Below are positions 41,101 through 42,181 of a stretch of DNA of 42,181 nucleotides, in pieces (the first letter of the stretch is position 1; each line of letters starts with the position of its first letter). Under the pieces are notes generated by a model, which was given only the letters and a program-made list of their open reading frames with translations, did not search any database and was not told the DNA's origin. Both the position numbers and the translations under genes were made by a program. Origin of the DNA: Ancylomarina sp. 16SWW S1-10-2 (GTDB taxonomy: Bacteria; Bacteroidota; Bacteroidia; Bacteroidales; Marinifilaceae); NCBI RefSeq assembly GCF_009669305.1, contig NZ_SADB01000027.1, positions 1 through 42,181 on the forward strand. Direction: 5' to 3'.

Positions 41101-41213
41101 TCGTCCTATACTCAAAAGCTATGTTTTAACGCAAGCTTATTTTTGATTTATAATGTGTTACGAGTACTGTGGGGGAGACCAAACTAAGTTTTTTTGAATT
41201 TTTCATCAAAAAC

Positions 41214-41240
41214 TGTCACACTTGGCATCTCGGTTTTGTC
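41214..41240 (+). promoter_or_regulatory. ECF-type promoter of the four-helix protein gene
   Basis: TGTCACA (41214-41220), 16-bp spacer, TGTC (41237-41240), then TAAT. It shares TGTCACACTTG, ATCT and TTGTCTAAT with the promoter at 40220. The ATG is 43 bp further on. Confidence 0.65.
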
Positions 41241-41283
41241 TAATACATAAACAAGACATTGATAAACTATAAACAAGATCGAA

Positions 41284-41733
41284 ATGGAAAACAATTTCAA
41301 GTTTAAACAATTTATTATTATCACATTAATCACCAGTGCTTGGATACATATAGGTGAAACATCCAGAGCTGCATTAGTAGCATTTCCTAGAATTGCTGCT
41401 TTTTTTGAAGGCAAGCTTCAAGTTATAGGCTTGGAACAAGCACAAGCTAGTCATGCTTTAATTTGGGTTGCTTGGGATACACTTTTAACAGCCGTATTGG
41501 TATTTATGTTTTGGTTATGTGCCAAAGCATTTGGTAATAACTTAAAAGCCATTTTAATTTCAGGAACTGTTACTAGTTTCGCTACACTTGGCATTTTTTG
41601 GATTGCTACCGTAAATACAGGATTGGGCGAATGGAGCACTGCTTTTATCATATTCCCAATTGCGTGGGCCGAGTTAGTAATTGGTGCGTGGATTGCATCT
41701 AGGCTATATGCATCGGGTCGCTGGGCTGCTTAA
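41284..41733 (+). CDS. Four-helix membrane protein, likely ECF sigma target
   Basis: The 149-residue protein has four membrane segments (about 8-25, 58-80, 88-108 and 120-140). Polar residues lie in the first part (WIHIGETSRAALVAFPRIAAFFEGK) and conserved-looking aromatic positions in SHALIWVAWDTLLTA. No family was recognised with confidence; an unnamed DUF is likely. The gene is 183 bp downstream of the sigma-factor gene and has a near-copy of its promoter. It is therefore either a stress-response output or a membrane partner that senses the signal and holds the sigma factor. The former is favoured, since it has no cytoplasmic anti-sigma-like domain. Confidence 0.7.
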   Translation: MENNFKFKQFIIITLITSAWIHIGETSRAALVAFPRIAAFFEGKLQVIGLEQAQASHALIWVAWDTLLTAVLVFMFWLCAKAFGNNLKAILISGTVTSFATLGIFWIATVNTGLGEWSTAFIIFPIAWAELVIGAWIASRLYASGRWAA

Positions 41734-42181
41734 GTTGTGATTAGTTAATGACGAGTTGTGATCCCGATCTATATCTGGAACGAATCACGCTTTGAAAATA
41801 GATCTGAGAACGTTTAGCTTCATAAGCTAAACTTCCCCCTTCAGGGGGATTGTGGGGGTGTCCTTTATAATTAGGAATTGTGAATTAGTAATTATGAATT
41901 TGAAAATAACCACCTCCCCCTCGTTTCGAGGGTACTCCTCCTTAAACAAAGGAGGAGAAATTTGATATACGGTTCAGATTTAAACTCAATAAAAAATAAC
42001 GGTTTCCCCGCCTTATTTCAAGGAGGGGTGCCGTCCCGAAAGCTTTCCCTTAGGTTTGCATAGCCAAGGTTACTGTTACTGATTTTGTATTTTAGTAGTG
42101 GTTAACCAGTCTGTAGAAGTAAACTAGCGATAGCTTAAGGCGTATAACCTATGTCCCGAATTAGACTTCTACCGACATGGC
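41734..42181. repeat. Hairpin-rich intergenic repeat field at the window end
   Basis: No gene is seen. Hairpins in order: TTTAGCTT-CAT-AAGCTAAA (41813-41831), CCCCCTTCAGGGGG (about 41836-41849), CCCTCG-TTT-CGAGGG (about 41917-41932) and CTCCTCCTT/AAGGAGGAG (about 41935-41957). A CCCGATCTATAT string near 41763 recalls the repeat at 766. GTAGAAGT (42113-42120) and ACTTCTAC (42165-42172) form an inverted pair near the edge, possibly the end of an element that continues outside. Confidence 0.5.

Noticed and set aside
1-42181. tRNA, rRNA, tmRNA or other standard structural RNA genes
   Set aside because: No cloverleaf, rRNA segment or known RNA signature was recognised on either strand.
42061-42181. 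Insertion-sequence end at the right edge
   Set aside because: Only a short inverted pair (GTAGAAGT/ACTTCTAC) is visible and no transposase frame enters from the edge, so it is not called.

Overview
The window looks like chromosomal DNA of a marine-type, low-GC member of the Bacteroidetes, probably a Bacteroidales relative of Marinifilum, Labilibaculum or Ancylomarina. That placement is inferred, not searched. The support is AT-rich sequence with almost no Shine-Dalgarno sites, Bacteroidetes-type promoters (-7 TAnnTTTG, sometimes with TTG about 19 bp upstream), an RprX/RprY-like two-component pair, a cysteate synthase of the kind linked to sulfonolipids, DUF4369/TlpA-type thioredoxins, and a REP-associated Y1 transposase.

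Layout. 1-890: the 3' end of an IS30-type transposase, palindromic repeats and a small membrane protein. 891-12167: a TlpA-like thioredoxin, cysteate synthase, a glutaminase/MFS pair (the glutaminase has an in-frame TGA where a conserved Gly is expected), a 1149-residue protein made of two tandem carboxyltransferase domains, and an acyl-CoA synthetase. 12168-16326: a TPR protein, exported MsrA, a Lys/Cys-repeat secreted protein and, divergent from it, the RprXY-like pair. 16436-20429: PLP-binding YggS, a dihydroorotate-dehydrogenase-like protein, ribosomal protein L19, a patatin and PlsC. 20550-24724: a SIMPL protein, a predicted leftward small RNA, and a large zinc-peptidase/propeller/barrel-like protein. 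24725-27177: a REP repeat field around its Y1 transposase. 27178-35359: RidA, outer-membrane phospholipase A, a 2OG-Fe(II) oxygenase, an S15 peptidase, small membrane proteins and a TlpA-like lipoprotein, with a clustered family of near-identical terminators.

35387-39697 is the main accessory island: a four-gene, overlapping, leftward operon that reads as a complete type II CBASS anti-phage system. It has a CD-NTase, an E2-E1 fusion (Cap2), a JAB/JAMM peptidase (Cap3) and, in last position, a membrane-anchored SAVED effector (Cap14-like). To its right are an ECF sigma factor with a Cys-containing tail (40294-41100) and a four-helix membrane protein (41284-41733). Both are preceded by nearly the same promoter, TGTCACA-N16-TGTC, so the sigma factor probably drives itself and its neighbour. 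The window ends in a hairpin-rich repeat field.

The least expected signals are regulatory. A 16-bp box (TTAATGAAATGTTAAT) with 11-bp periodicity stands exactly 22 bp upstream of a leftward TAnnTTTG element at two separate places: in front of the Lys/Cys-repeat protein, and in front of an otherwise geneless stretch that ends in a strong leftward terminator. This suggests one regulator controlling a small secreted protein and a small RNA. The box-regulator link and the RNA itself are inferences from sequence.
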